A DNA stretch of 64,000 nucleotides from Hyphomicrobiales bacterium (GTDB lineage Bacteria; Pseudomonadota; Alphaproteobacteria; Rhizobiales; Rhizobiaceae). The DNA lies in assembly GCA_900472625.1 (NCBI GenBank), contig UCIT01000035.1, forward strand, positions 24,942 through 88,941. The letters run 5' to 3'. Both the position numbers and the translations under genes were made by a program. This document shows positions 44,296-53,897 of this stretch, one piece after another (position 1 is the stretch's first letter; each line of letters starts with the position of its first letter). The notes below the pieces were generated by a model. It was not told the DNA's origin and ran no database searches. It saw only the letters and a program-made list of their open reading frames with translations.

Positions 44296-45660
44296 ATGTC
44301 AATTTCGAAGTTCAATCCTACCTTCGCGCGCCTTGCCGCTGCGTCGGCCGCGCTTCTCGCGCCGGTTGTCGCCTTTGCGCAGGATGCCGCCACCACGGCT
44401 GCACCGGCTGCTGCCGCGGCACCTGTTCCAGACAAGGGCGACACCGCCTTCATGTTCATCTCGACGCTTCTCGTGCTGTTCATGATCCTGCCGGGCCTCG
44501 CGCTCTTCTACGGCGGCCTGGTGCGCGCCAAGAACATGCTGTCGGTGCTGATGCAGTGCACGATGGTTGCTGCCGTTCTGATGCTCATCTGGGTCATCTA
44601 CGGCTACTCCTTCGCCTTCGGCGGCTCCGACAGCCCGTACTGGGGCGGCACAGCCAAGCTGTTCCTCTCCGGCGTGACCAAGGATTCGACCGCTGCGACC
44701 TTCTCGCAGGGCGTCGTCATTCCTGAGTTCATCTTCGCGATGTTCCAGATGACCTTCGCTGCCATCACGCCTGCCCTGATCGTCGGCGCCTTCGCCGAAC
44801 GCATCAAGTTCTCGGCCGTCGTGCTGTTCTGCGCGCTGTGGGCAACCTTCGTCTACTTCCCGATTGCCCACATGGTCTGGGATGCCAACGGCATGCTCTT
44901 CAAGATGGGCGCGCTCGACTTCGCCGGCGGCACTGTCGTTCACATCAACGCCGGCGTTGCCGGTCTGATTGGCGCGATCATGGTCGGCAAGCGTACCGGC
45001 TACGGCAAGGACATGATGGCTCCGCACTCGATGACGCTGACCATGGTCGGTGCCTCGATGCTCTGGTTCGGCTGGTTCGGCTTCAACGCCGGCTCCAACC
45101 TCGAAGCGTCCGGCGGCGCAATGCTTGCAACCGTCAACACCTTCGTCGCCACCGCTGCCGCCATCGTTTCCTGGGCAGCCGTCGAAACGCTCACCCGCGG
45201 CAAGGCCTCCATGCTCGGCGGTGCTTCCGGCATGGTTGCCGGTCTGGTCGCGATCACGCCTGCTGCCGGCATCGTCGGTCCGATGGGCGCCATCATCATG
45301 GGCCTGATCGTCTCGCCGCTTTGCTACTTCTTCGTCTCCGTGGTGAAGAACAAGTTCGGCTACGACGACACCGCTGACGTCTTCGGCGTCCACGGCATCG
45401 GCGGCATGTTCGGCGCTGTTGCAACCGGTATCTTCGCCAGCGCCTCGCTCGGCGGCGTCGGTTACGCAGAAGGCGTGACCATGGGCAGCCAGGTCGTCAC
45501 CCAGATCACCGCAATCGCCACCACCATCGTATGGTGCGGCGTTGGCTCGGCAATCCTCTACAAGGTTGTCGACGTGATCATCGGTCTGCGCGTTCCTGTC
45601 GAAGCCGAGCGCGAAGGTCTCGACCTCGCAACGCACGGCGAAGCCGCCTATCACTCCTAA
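44296..45660 (+). CDS. amtB: Ammonium transporter
   Basis: A 454-residue Amt/Mep/Rh channel. It has a cleavable signal peptide and an Ala/Pro-rich periplasmic N-terminus, then eleven predicted helices. Diagnostic parts are LALFYGGLVRAKNMLSVLMQC, DFAGGTVVHINAGVAGL (first pore histidine) and DVFGVHGIGGMFGAVATGIF (second). It is nitrogen-regulated with GlnK. Confidence 0.96.
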   Translation: MSISKFNPTFARLAAASAALLAPVVAFAQDAATTAAPAAAAAPVPDKGDTAFMFISTLLVLFMILPGLALFYGGLVRAKNMLSVLMQCTMVAAVLMLIWVIYGYSFAFGGSDSPYWGGTAKLFLSGVTKDSTAATFSQGVVIPEFIFAMFQMTFAAITPALIVGAFAERIKFSAVVLFCALWATFVYFPIAHMVWDANGMLFKMGALDFAGGTVVHINAGVAGLIGAIMVGKRTGYGKDMMAPHSMTLTMVGASMLWFGWFGFNAGSNLEASGGAMLATVNTFVATAAAIVSWAAVETLTRGKASMLGGASGMVAGLVAITPAAGIVGPMGAIIMGLIVSPLCYFFVSVVKNKFGYDDTADVFGVHGIGGMFGAVATGIFASASLGGVGYAEGVTMGSQVVTQITAIATTIVWCGVGSAILYKVVDVIIGLRVPVEAEREGLDLATHGEAAYHS

Positions 45661-45669
45661 GACGGCACT

Positions 45670-45770
45670 GCAGCGCCTTTCCGAAGGCGCTGCCTATTGC
45701 TTCTAACGGCCTATCCTATCGTTTAAGCCGCTCCTGGCCCGGACCCCACAAGGTCCGGGCATTTTTATTT
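45670..45770 (+). terminator. Tandem terminators after amtB
   Basis: Two stems follow the gene. The first pairs GCAGCGCCTT with AAGGCGCTGC (45670-45693) but has a poor T tract. The second pairs GCCCGGACC with GGTCCGGGC (45737-45760) and runs into ATTTTTATTT, a strong signal. Confidence 0.88.
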
Positions 45771-45901
45771 CCGGATGCATCGACCGGGATCGTGCATGGT
45801 TAACGCCGCTTTAACCGTCCTTTGGTTAGGTGGAGCGGACGCATTGGGCGCGGAGCGCATTGGCGATTCGCACGCTTTCAGGCATTGGACGGATACAACA
45901 T

Positions 45902-48574
45902 ATGGCAAGAAGCACATCGCCATCGATGGATGGCCGGCCGGACCGTTTCTCCCTTTCGGGGTTCGTCTTTCGGCAGGCGCAAACCCTTCTGGGCTTTGCG
46001 ATCTTCTTGGCCCTGGCGCTCGCCGTCGCGGCGCTGGCAACTTGGAACGTCGCCGATCCGAGCTATTCCTACGCCACCGGCAACGAACCCACCAACGTGC
46101 TGGGTTATAGCGGTGCGGCCTTTGCCGATATCCTCATGCAGTTCTTCGGACTGGCCAGCGTCGTTTCGCTGCTGCCTGTCGTCGCCTGGGCGCTGGCACT
46201 GATCTCCGGCCGCCGCTTCAGCCGCATTCCGGCGCGCGCCGCCGCCTGGGGCCTTGGCTCCGTGCTGTCGTCCGCCGTTCTCGGCTGCTTTCCGCCGCCG
46301 CTGACCTGGCCGATCCCCAACGGCATCGGCGGCGTCATCGGCGACATGATCCTGCGCTTTCCGGCGCTGTTCGTCGGCGCCTATCCGACCGGCACCTTCG
46401 CCACCGCCGTCGGCTGCATCTTCGCGGTGCCGACCGTATGGATGATGTTGTTTGCCGCGGGCATCGTCGGCCGCACGGAAGAGGAAGAGGCCGAGGAAGA
46501 AGAAGAGAACTACGCCGCCAGCCGCTCCAAGCTGCGCTCGGTCGGCGATGACGACGAGGAAGACGACGATGGCGGTGGCTGGCTTGCCTTCGGGGCGCTG
46601 ACGCATGCCTGGTACATGAGTCAGGCCCGCCTGCGCCGCCTGCTCGGCATGGGGCCGCGCAAGCGCAAGCACGACGACTTTGAAAGCCCCTACGATTTCA
46701 ACGATGACGAGTTCGGCAAGCTGAACGAGCCGGTTCGCGCCAAGGCGCCGACCGCCCGTGGCGAGCGGATGGAGCCATCGATGGATGCGCGCGCCGGTTC
46801 GGCGCGTCGTGTCGTCTCGGCGCCGTCGATCTCGCTCAACGACGATGATGACGATATCGGCTTCGACAGCGACATGCCGCCGCGCCCGGCCGATATCCTG
46901 CCCGATGACGACGACAACGACTGGATGATGCGCGCGCCTGCCAAGCAGAGCGGCGGCCGTCCGGAGCCGCGGGTCGTCCCGGCCTCCACCCGTCCGAAGC
47001 CCGGCGCCCGCATCGAAGGTGAGCGGCAGGGTTCGTTCATCCGCCCCGAGGGCTTCCAGCTGCCGTCGATGCATCTTCTCGCCGAGCCGAAGGCCGTGGT
47101 GCGCGATTCGACGCTGTCGGCCGATGCGCTGGAACAGAATGCCCGCATGCTGGAAGGCGTGCTCGAAGACTTTGGCGTCAAGGGCGAGATCATCCATGTC
47201 CGTCCAGGCCCCGTCGTCACGCTCTACGAACTGGAGCCGGCCCCCGGTATCAAGTCGTCGCGTGTCATCGGCCTGGCCGACGATATCGCCCGCTCGATGA
47301 GCGCCATCGCCGCCCGCGTCGCCGTTGTGCCCGGCCGCAATGCCATCGGCATCGAACTGCCGAACAACATCCGCGAGACGGTTTATCTGCGCGAGATGAT
47401 CGCCAGCCGCGATTTCGAGACGTCGAAGGCCAAGCTGGCTATGGCGCTCGGCAAGACGATCGGCGGCGAAGCCGTGATCGCCGACCTCGCCAAGATGCCG
47501 CATCTGCTCGTCGCCGGCACCACCGGCTCGGGCAAATCCGTCGCCATCAACACGATGATCCTGTCGCTGCTCTACCGGATGACGCCGGAACAGTGCCGCC
47601 TGATCATGATCGATCCGAAGATGCTCGAACTCTCCGTCTATGACGGTATCCCGCACCTGCTGTCGCCTGTCGTCACCGATCCGAAGAAGGCCGTCGTCGC
47701 GCTCAAGTGGACCGTCCGCGAGATGGAAGAGCGCTACAAGAAGATGTCGAAGATCGGCGTGCGCAACATCGACGGCTTCAATTCCCGCGTCGAGCAGGCG
47801 CTGGCCAAGGGCGAGGCTATCTCGCGCACGGTGCAGACGGGCTTCGACCGGGCGACCGGCGAGGCGATGTACGAGACCGAAGAATTCGACCTGAAGCCGC
47901 TGCCCTATATCGTCGTCATCATCGACGAAATGGCCGACCTGATGATGGTCGCCGGCAAGGACATCGAAGGTGCCGTGCAGCGCCTGGCGCAGATGGCGCG
48001 TGCTGCGGGTATTCACGTCATCATGGCAACGCAGCGTCCGTCGGTCGACGTCATCACCGGCACGATCAAGGCCAACTTCCCGACCCGCATCTCCTTCCAG
48101 GTGACGTCGAAGATCGACAGCCGCACCATTCTGGGCGAGCAGGGCGCCGAACAGCTGCTCGGCATGGGCGACATGCTCTACATGGCCGGCGGCGGGCGTA
48201 TCCAGCGCGTCCACGGCCCGTTCGTGGCCGATGGCGAAGTCGAAGACATCGTCGCCTATCTGAAGACGCAGGGTCAGCCGCAATATCTCGATGCCATTAC
48301 CGCCGATGACGACGAAGATGGCGATTACGGCGGCGGACCGGCCGGCACCTCCAATCTCGGGGAATCCGACGATCCCTACGACCAGGCGGTGGCAATCGTG
48401 CTGCGCGACGGCAAGGCCTCGACATCCTACGTCCAGCGACGGCTCGGCATCGGCTACAACCGCGCGGCATCGCTGATCGAGCGCATGGAGCAGGAGGGCA
48501 TCATCGGCCCGGCCAACCACGCCGGCAAGCGCGAGATCCTGGTGCCGACCGAAGGCGACATTCTCGACCGCTGA
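45902..48574 (+). CDS. ftsK: DNA translocase FtsK
   Basis: An 890-residue FtsK. The N-terminal part has about four membrane segments (residues ~20-200), then an acidic, low-complexity linker of ~200 residues. The motor follows with Walker A GTTGSGKSVAIN and Walker B VVIIDEMADLMM. The gamma DNA-reading domain closes the protein (YDQAVAIVLRDGKASTSYVQRRLGI). It moves the terminal chromosome region at the division septum. The ATG at 45902 was chosen because upstream residues are not conserved. Confidence 0.95.
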   Translation: MARSTSPSMDGRPDRFSLSGFVFRQAQTLLGFAIFLALALAVAALATWNVADPSYSYATGNEPTNVLGYSGAAFADILMQFFGLASVVSLLPVVAWALALISGRRFSRIPARAAAWGLGSVLSSAVLGCFPPPLTWPIPNGIGGVIGDMILRFPALFVGAYPTGTFATAVGCIFAVPTVWMMLFAAGIVGRTEEEEAEEEEENYAASRSKLRSVGDDDEEDDDGGGWLAFGALTHAWYMSQARLRRLLGMGPRKRKHDDFESPYDFNDDEFGKLNEPVRAKAPTARGERMEPSMDARAGSARRVVSAPSISLNDDDDDIGFDSDMPPRPADILPDDDDNDWMMRAPAKQSGGRPEPRVVPASTRPKPGARIEGERQGSFIRPEGFQLPSMHLLAEPKAVVRDSTLSADALEQNARMLEGVLEDFGVKGEIIHVRPGPVVTLYELEPAPGIKSSRVIGLADDIARSMSAIAARVAVVPGRNAIGIELPNNIRETVYLREMIASRDFETSKAKLAMALGKTIGGEAVIADLAKMPHLLVAGTTGSGKSVAINTMILSLLYRMTPEQCRLIMIDPKMLELSVYDGIPHLLSPVVTDPKKAVVALKWTVREMEERYKKMSKIGVRNIDGFNSRVEQALAKGEAISRTVQTGFDRATGEAMYETEEFDLKPLPYIVVIIDEMADLMMVAGKDIEGAVQRLAQMARAAGIHVIMATQRPSVDVITGTIKANFPTRISFQVTSKIDSRTILGEQGAEQLLGMGDMLYMAGGGRIQRVHGPFVADGEVEDIVAYLKTQGQPQYLDAITADDDEDGDYGGGPAGTSNLGESDDPYDQAVAIVLRDGKASTSYVQRRLGIGYNRAASLIERMEQEGIIGPANHAGKREILVPTEGDILDR

Positions 48575-48742
48575 CGGCTTTAACGTCGGCAGCTTGAATG
48601 CCGGCGTTGGTGATTTATTTTCAGGAGTCCTGAATTCACGGAAACCTGATCGCGCCGAAAACGTTACCATTGGCTGGCCCTGCGAGCACGCCATGAAGAC
48701 GCCGCGTTTCGGCAGCATGCAGACTGCATAAAGGAGACTTCA

Positions 48743-49417
48743 ATGACCCACTCCGATACCTTCCTGGATCGCATCTCGCTGACACGGCGCCACATGCTGG
48801 GCGCGCTGGCAGTCGCGGCGGCGTCCACGGCGCTGCCGCTGCATGTTTTCGCGCAGGCGGCAGGTGCTGCGGGAAACAGCGCCACGGCACAGTCGATTGC
48901 CGACCATTTCTCCTCGGTCGCCACCATGCAGGGCGAATTCGTGCAGTTCGGCCCGAAGGGTGAGCAGACCGGCGGCAAGTTCTTCATCCAGCGCCCGGGC
49001 AAGCTGCGCTTCAACTATGACGATCCGTCGCCGATCCGCGTCATCGCCGACGGCAAGAACGTCGCGATCGGCAACATGAAGCTGAAGACCTGGGACCTCT
49101 ACCCGCTGTCGAAAACGCCGCTCAGCCTGCTGTTGGCGCAAAAGATCGATCTGTCTGCGGGCTCGGTAAAGAGCGTCAAGGAGGAGTCTGACCTCACCAC
49201 CATCGCGCTCGGCAACAACACGGTGTTCGGCAACTCGACCATCACCATGATGTTCGACCCGAAGACCTTTGACCTGCGCCAGTGGACGATCACCGACAAC
49301 CAGGGCAAGGACACCTCCGTCATGGTGTTCAACGTCAAGACCGGCATGCAGTTCGACGACAAGGTGTTCAAGGTGCCTTACGAGGTGATCCCGGGAACAG
49401 CGGCTTATCGCGATTGA
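48743..49417 (+). CDS. lolA: Outer-membrane lipoprotein carrier protein LolA-like
   Basis: A 224-residue periplasmic protein with a signal peptide that contains a TRRHML twin-arginine-like motif. The body is the LolA barrel: ATMQGEFVQFGPKGEQTGGKF, RPGKLRFNYDDPSPIRVIADGK and LLLAQKIDL. It would ferry lipoproteins to the outer membrane. It follows ftsK by 168 bases, a common neighbourhood. Confidence 0.9.
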   Translation: MTHSDTFLDRISLTRRHMLGALAVAAASTALPLHVFAQAAGAAGNSATAQSIADHFSSVATMQGEFVQFGPKGEQTGGKFFIQRPGKLRFNYDDPSPIRVIADGKNVAIGNMKLKTWDLYPLSKTPLSLLLAQKIDLSAGSVKSVKEESDLTTIALGNNTVFGNSTITMMFDPKTFDLRQWTITDNQGKDTSVMVFNVKTGMQFDDKVFKVPYEVIPGTAAYRD

Positions 49418-50035
49418 TGTGAGGCGGGGTGGTGTGTTGCCGTTTCCGCAGCCATCACCGTCGACGTCCTGGCGACGTGCTTAGATCCTCGGGACAAGCC
49501 CAGTGCTGTCCGGTTTAAATCTCTGACAGGTTGCGTGGCGTTGATTCTATTCGTTTTCAGCGCATTTCGCGGCGTTCCGGACTTGGCGATCAATGTCAAG
49601 GGCGGAGCGTGCAACACGAAATCCCGCGCCGGAGCGTTCCTCCGCGACGGTATGCTGCAGTCGTCTCCCAGGATGGGAGGGGACAGGCGAGGTATGCGGT
49701 ATTGAGAGTGCGTCAGGCGTGCCGCCTGCCCGATTGTTTCAAGGCTTCCGGGTCGTCCGGGCCGACAGGAGCGTCTCTCGGCCTTTCCTTGCCGGATGGA
49801 TGTCAGGCCCTGACGAGCTTCGATCCACCTCTTGCAATCATCATCGAACGCCGGATTGTCAGACCGTTGCGTTACCGGTTCGCGAACCCGGCTCCCTGTC
49901 CGATGACGCCGCCATTATCCGGCAGTCGGTCGGGTCCGGGGATGAATGGGGATGACGATTTCGGTTAGGTAGCTGATTTTGTGAGTTTTTTTATACTGGC
50001 TGGGATGGAATTTTGCCCGGACCCTGAAGCAATAG
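49418..50035. other. Intergenic region without recognisable gene
   Basis: About 620 bases between lolA and the aldo/keto reductase. Open frames here (for example 49531-49968) give Arg/Ser-rich translations with no family resemblance. No structured RNA or regulatory site is clear. Confidence 0.4.
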
Positions 50036-50062
50036 CCTCTTCTCCCCGCTGGGGAGAAGAGG
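50036..50062. repeat. Perfect 12-bp inverted repeat, rhizobial palindromic element
   Basis: CCTCTTCTCCCC and GGGGAGAAGAGG flank a GCT loop. It lies 18 bases beyond the reductase stop. There is no T tract on either side, so it is not a typical terminator. The core CTCCCC..GGGGAG is shared with the element inside ftsY at the end of the window. Confidence 0.7.
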
Positions 50063-50079
50063 AGAGCGGCAACCTACAA

Positions 50080-50910
50080 TCAGAACGTCGCCGTCTTCGG
50101 ATCCGGCCCGATGCGCGCCGATGCGCTGTCGAGCGCGGCGATCTTTGCCATGTCGTCGCCGTCGAGCTTGAAATCGAATACCTGGAAGTTTTCGACGATG
50201 CGCGATGGCGTCACCGACTTCGGGATGACCACGAGGCCGCTGTCCATGTGCCAGCGGATGATCACCTGCGCCGGCGTCTTGCCGTGCTTGGCGGCGATGT
50301 CAGCGATGACGGGATGGGCGATCAGCTTGCCCTGGCCGAGGGGGCTCCAGGATTGCGTGGCGATGTTGAGCTTCCTGTGGGCTTCCTGCGCGACCTTCTG
50401 CTGGAAATCGGGGTGCAGCTCGATCTGGTTGATGACGGGCACCACGCCGGTCTCGCTCACCAGCCGCTCGATATGCTCGGGATAGAAATTCGACACGCCG
50501 ATCGATTTGGCGCGGCCCTGTTCGCGCAGCGTCACGAAGGCTTTCCAGGTGTCGACGTAGAGGTCGCGGGTCGGCGCCGGCCAGTGGATGAGGTAGAGAT
50601 CGACATAGTCGGTGCCGAGGCGCTTCAGGCTCTTGTCGAAGGCCTTCAGCGTCGAATCGTAGCCCTGGTCGGAATTCCAGAGCTTGGTGGTCAGGAAGAT
50701 GTCCTTGCGGTCGATGCCGGAAGACGCGATGCCCTCGCCGACACCCTCTTCGTTCTCGTAGACGGCGGCCGTATCGACATGACGATAGCCCGCCTCGATG
50801 GCGGCGCGCACGGTGGGGGCGGCGATGTCGTCGGGGGTCTGCCAGACGCCGAGGCCGACCTGGGGAATGGAATGTCCGTCATGAAACGTGATGATCGATT
50901 GCTGTGCCAC
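50080..50910 (-). CDS. Aldo/keto reductase
   Basis: A 276-residue NADPH-dependent reductase of the 2,5-diketo-gluconate reductase type. The catalytic set is visible: Asp in GYRHVDTAAVYENEEGVG, Tyr in the same segment, Lys in FLTTKLWNSDQGYD and His in DLYLIHWP. NADPH binding is by the VIPKSVTPSRIVEN region. The start is a GTG at 50910 with GGAGAG five bases upstream. Confidence 0.93.
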   Translation of the reverse strand: MAQQSIITFHDGHSIPQVGLGVWQTPDDIAAPTVRAAIEAGYRHVDTAAVYENEEGVGEGIASSGIDRKDIFLTTKLWNSDQGYDSTLKAFDKSLKRLGTDYVDLYLIHWPAPTRDLYVDTWKAFVTLREQGRAKSIGVSNFYPEHIERLVSETGVVPVINQIELHPDFQQKVAQEAHRKLNIATQSWSPLGQGKLIAHPVIADIAAKHGKTPAQVIIRWHMDSGLVVIPKSVTPSRIVENFQVFDFKLDGDDMAKIAALDSASARIGPDPKTATF

Positions 50911-51064
50911 AATATCTCTCCGGGAAGTCAATGAATGGAACTGGGCCCATGAACCCGCGTGGGTCGCGAGTCCCGCCGACACCGCTCAGCCCGGGTGCCG
51001 GTCGAATTTCATATAGGTCAGGCAATCGCCGATATCACCCCGCGACGCCGCAAAGACCTTGCCG

Positions 51065-51613
51065 TCAGACAACGCGCACGACCGTGCCCTTGCGCAGATA
51101 GGGCAAGATCCTGTTCATGTCGCGCGGATGGATGGCGATGCAGCCTTCGGTCGGCTGGTAGCCGGGGCGGATGAGATGGAAGAAGATCGCCGAACCGCGA
51201 TTGCGGGCCCGCGACGTGACGTTCCAGTCCATGACAAGGCAGATGTCGTAGAGCCCGTCCTTGCGCTTCATCTCTTCGTGGCTCCGGCCGAACGGCGCCT
51301 TTACCAGCCGGTTGTAGTTCGCGTCGCCGGATTGATCGCACCACAGCATGTCATTGCGGATGATGCGAATCGGCAGGCGCGTGCTGCGACCGAGCGGCGT
51401 TTCATTACGCCGAAAGCCGTACAGCAGCCTCATCGACCCGATCGGCGTGGCGCCATCGCCTTCACGCTTGCGTGTAGTTCGTCCTGAACGACCAACTGCA
51501 GCGGGTACCACGATTGTCCCGAACTGGAGCAAAGCCCGGCTTTTCTGCCCCGGGGCAGGTCTAACGGTAACGATCGATGATTGTATAGACGGTCTCCGCC
51601 TTGTTTTTTCCAT
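51065..51613 (-). CDS. L,D-transpeptidase (YkuD-type) family protein
   Basis: A 182-residue protein with a YkuD-like catalytic segment FFHLIRPGYQPTEGCIAIHPRDM, where His and Cys form the active pair. The usual SxGCxR is replaced by TEGCIAIH. No signal peptide or membrane segment is present, unusual for an enzyme of peptidoglycan. A TTG at 51634 adds seven residues at most. It is divergent from the response regulator gene. Confidence 0.82.
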   Translation of the reverse strand: MEKTRRRPSIQSSIVTVRPAPGQKSRALLQFGTIVVPAAVGRSGRTTRKREGDGATPIGSMRLLYGFRRNETPLGRSTRLPIRIIRNDMLWCDQSGDANYNRLVKAPFGRSHEEMKRKDGLYDICLVMDWNVTSRARNRGSAIFFHLIRPGYQPTEGCIAIHPRDMNRILPYLRKGTVVRVV

Positions 51614-51756
51614 GTTTCTCGCATGTTTTTGCAATTGCCGGGGCAGTGATTGAAATCATATAGCACCATATACGACAACAGCTTGGTATCCTGATCTTTG
51701 CCAACGTTCGAAAGTGGCGTAGGAGTAGGGAACCAGATGGCGAGGGACATAGCCGC

Positions 51757-52440
51757 ATGACAGCACGCACCATTCTTTTGGTGGATGATGACGATGACCT
51801 CCGCGAAACCCTCACGGAGCAGCTCTCGCTCTATGACGAGTTCACGGTTCTGCAGGAAGCGACGGCGGCAAAGGGCGTGGAACGCGCCCGCGCCACGGCC
51901 ATCGACCTGCTGATCATGGACGTCGGCCTGCCTGACATGGATGGGCGCGAGGCAGTCAAGCTGCTGCGCAAGGGCGGCCTCAAGGCGCCGATCATCATGC
52001 TGACCGGCCACGACACCGACAGCGACACCATTCTCGGTCTCGAAGCCGGCGCCAACGACTATGTCACCAAGCCGTTCCGCTTCGCCGTGCTGCTGGCCCG
52101 CATCCGCGTGCAGCTGCGCCAGCACGAGCAGAGCGAAGACGCCACCTTCAGCGTCGGCCCCTATGTGTTCAAGCCGAGCCAAAAGCTCTTGACCACAGAA
52201 AACGGCCAGAAGATCCGGCTGACGGAAAAGGAAGCGGCGATCATCCGCTATCTCTACCGCGCCGAGCAGAAGGTCGTGACCCGCGACGTGCTGTTGGAAG
52301 AGGTCTGGGGCTACAATTCCGGCGTCACCACCCACACGCTCGAAACCCACGTCTATCGCCTGCGCCAGAAGATCGAGCGCGATCCCTCGAATGCCGAAAT
52401 TCTGGTGACGGAAAACGGCGGCTACAAGATCGTACCGTAA
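51757..52440 (+). CDS. OmpR-family response regulator (CenR-like)
   Basis: A 227-residue two-component regulator. The receiver domain has ILLVDDDDDLRE, the phosphoacceptor Asp in LLIMDVGLPDMDG, and a C-terminal winged helix with LTEKEAAIIRYLYRAEQKVVTRDVLLEEVWGY. Sequence features recall CenR, the essential cell-envelope regulator of alphaproteobacteria, but I cannot prove orthology. No histidine kinase lies beside it, which also fits CenR. The next gene begins 2 bases after its stop. Confidence 0.88.
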   Translation: MTARTILLVDDDDDLRETLTEQLSLYDEFTVLQEATAAKGVERARATAIDLLIMDVGLPDMDGREAVKLLRKGGLKAPIIMLTGHDTDSDTILGLEAGANDYVTKPFRFAVLLARIRVQLRQHEQSEDATFSVGPYVFKPSQKLLTTENGQKIRLTEKEAAIIRYLYRAEQKVVTRDVLLEEVWGYNSGVTTHTLETHVYRLRQKIERDPSNAEILVTENGGYKIVP

Positions 52441-52442
52441 CC

Positions 52443-52898
52443 ATGGCACTGAACGACGATATCCAGCTGCTGTCGCAGCTGCCGCTGTTCAACGGCATGT
52501 CGGAGGACCAGCTCAGGCTGGTCGCCTTCGGTGCCGACCGGCGGGTGATATCGAACGGTCAGATGCTGTTTCGCGAAAGCTCTCCCGCTGACAGTGCCTA
52601 TGTCATCGTCAGTGGCAGCGTCGAGCTGAGCCGCATCGGGCGGGACGACAAGCCTGAGATCCAGGCCGTCGTCGGCGCCGGCACACTACTCTCAGAGCTT
52701 GCGCTGATCACTCTGGTCGAGCGCAAGTTCACCGCCGTCGCTCGCGAGGACACGGCGATCATCCGCATCACCCGTTCGCTGTTTCACCGGCTGATCGAGG
52801 AATATCCGGATGCCGCGCTGCTGATCGAACAGCGCATCCGCGACAACATCGCGGCATTGGCGGCTCGCGCCGCCGCCGAGCTTCACCGCTTCGCCTGA
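52443..52898 (+). CDS. Cyclic nucleotide-binding domain protein
   Basis: A 151-residue protein that is a single cNMP-binding domain (LPLFNGMSEDQLRLVAFGADRRVI, SAYVIVSGSVELSR, LLSELALITL). No DNA-binding domain follows. It begins 2 bases after the response regulator stop, so both are translated from one message. This may connect second-messenger binding to the regulator, by inference. Confidence 0.88.
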   Translation: MALNDDIQLLSQLPLFNGMSEDQLRLVAFGADRRVISNGQMLFRESSPADSAYVIVSGSVELSRIGRDDKPEIQAVVGAGTLLSELALITLVERKFTAVAREDTAIIRITRSLFHRLIEEYPDAALLIEQRIRDNIAALAARAAAELHRFA

Positions 52899-52910
52899 AC
52901 CATAGGTCGA

Positions 52911-53714
52911 TTACAGATCGAAATGCGCCGTCACCGGCACATGGTCGGACGGCCGCTCCCAGCCGCGCGCCTCTTTGAGTATCTCGATGCGTTGCAGATG
53001 CGGTCCGAGATCCTGCGACGACCAGATGTGGTCGAGACGGCGGCCACGATCGGCGGCTTCCCAGTCCTTGGCGCGGTAGCTCCACCAGGTGTAGAGCTTC
53101 TGGCTGTCGGGCACGTTCTGACGCATCAGGTCGAGCCATTCGCCGCGCTTCATGATCTCGATCAGCCCCTCGGTCTCGACGGGCGTATGGCTGACGATCT
53201 TCAGCAGCTGCTTGTGCGACCAGACGTCGTGCTCGAACGGCGCGATGTTGAGATCGCCCACGAGAATGGCCGAGGTGTTGGCCTCGCCATTGGCGCTCAG
53301 CAGCTTCATCTCTTCGATGAAATCGAGCTTGTGGCCGAACTTCGGATTGATCGCCCGGTCCGGCTCGTCGCCACCGGCCGGCACGTAGAAATTATGCAGC
53401 CGGATGCGCTTGCCGCCACGCTCGAACACCGCCGAGATATGGCGGGCATCGCCGACCTTGCAGTAGTCCTGCCGGTGATCCTCGACCAGGGGGAAGCGTG
53501 AGGCGATGGCGACGCCGTGGTAGCCCTTCTGGCCGTGGATGATGATGTGCTCGTAGCCCATGGCCTTCAGCGGCGCCAACGGGAACAGCTCGTTCGGCAC
53601 CTTGGTTTCCTGCAGGCAGATGACGTCGGGGCTGTGCTTCAATACCAGCTGCTCGACGATCGGCATGCGCAGCCGCACCGAATTGATGTTCCAGGTGGTG
53701 ATCGAGAAACCCAT
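52911..53714 (-). CDS. xthA: Exodeoxyribonuclease III
   Basis: A 267-residue AP endonuclease/exonuclease of the XthA family. It has ITTWNINSVRLR, LQETKVPNELFP, FYVPAGGDEPDR, LVGDLNIAP, LDHIWSS and the final SDHVPVTAHFDL. It repairs abasic sites in DNA. The start at 53714 gives the canonical MGFSITTWN terminus. It converges with the cNMP gene. Confidence 0.95.
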   Translation of the reverse strand: MGFSITTWNINSVRLRMPIVEQLVLKHSPDVICLQETKVPNELFPLAPLKAMGYEHIIIHGQKGYHGVAIASRFPLVEDHRQDYCKVGDARHISAVFERGGKRIRLHNFYVPAGGDEPDRAINPKFGHKLDFIEEMKLLSANGEANTSAILVGDLNIAPFEHDVWSHKQLLKIVSHTPVETEGLIEIMKRGEWLDLMRQNVPDSQKLYTWWSYRAKDWEAADRGRRLDHIWSSQDLGPHLQRIEILKEARGWERPSDHVPVTAHFDL

Positions 53715-53897
53715 GCCGCTGCCTTTCCATGTCTGATGAACTGGCTTTAGAGCAAAGGCCGCGTGGATGGAACGGACGGGGCGAAGAAAATGGCGGCCAA
53801 GTATGTTGGTCTCTGGCGCCAGATATCCATTCACGTCGCCGCAACGGCGATGGCTCGAAGCGACGAGGGCTGTCATCGACAAACCTCGCCATCCACT

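Noticed and set aside
45878..48718. 946-codon minus-strand frame opposite ftsK
   Set aside because: High-GC antisense shadow; His/Arg/Asp-rich translation without recognisable domains.
49418..50035. Several open frames of 60-145 codons after lolA
   Set aside because: They overlap each other, have no good starts, and have unlikely amino-acid make-up.
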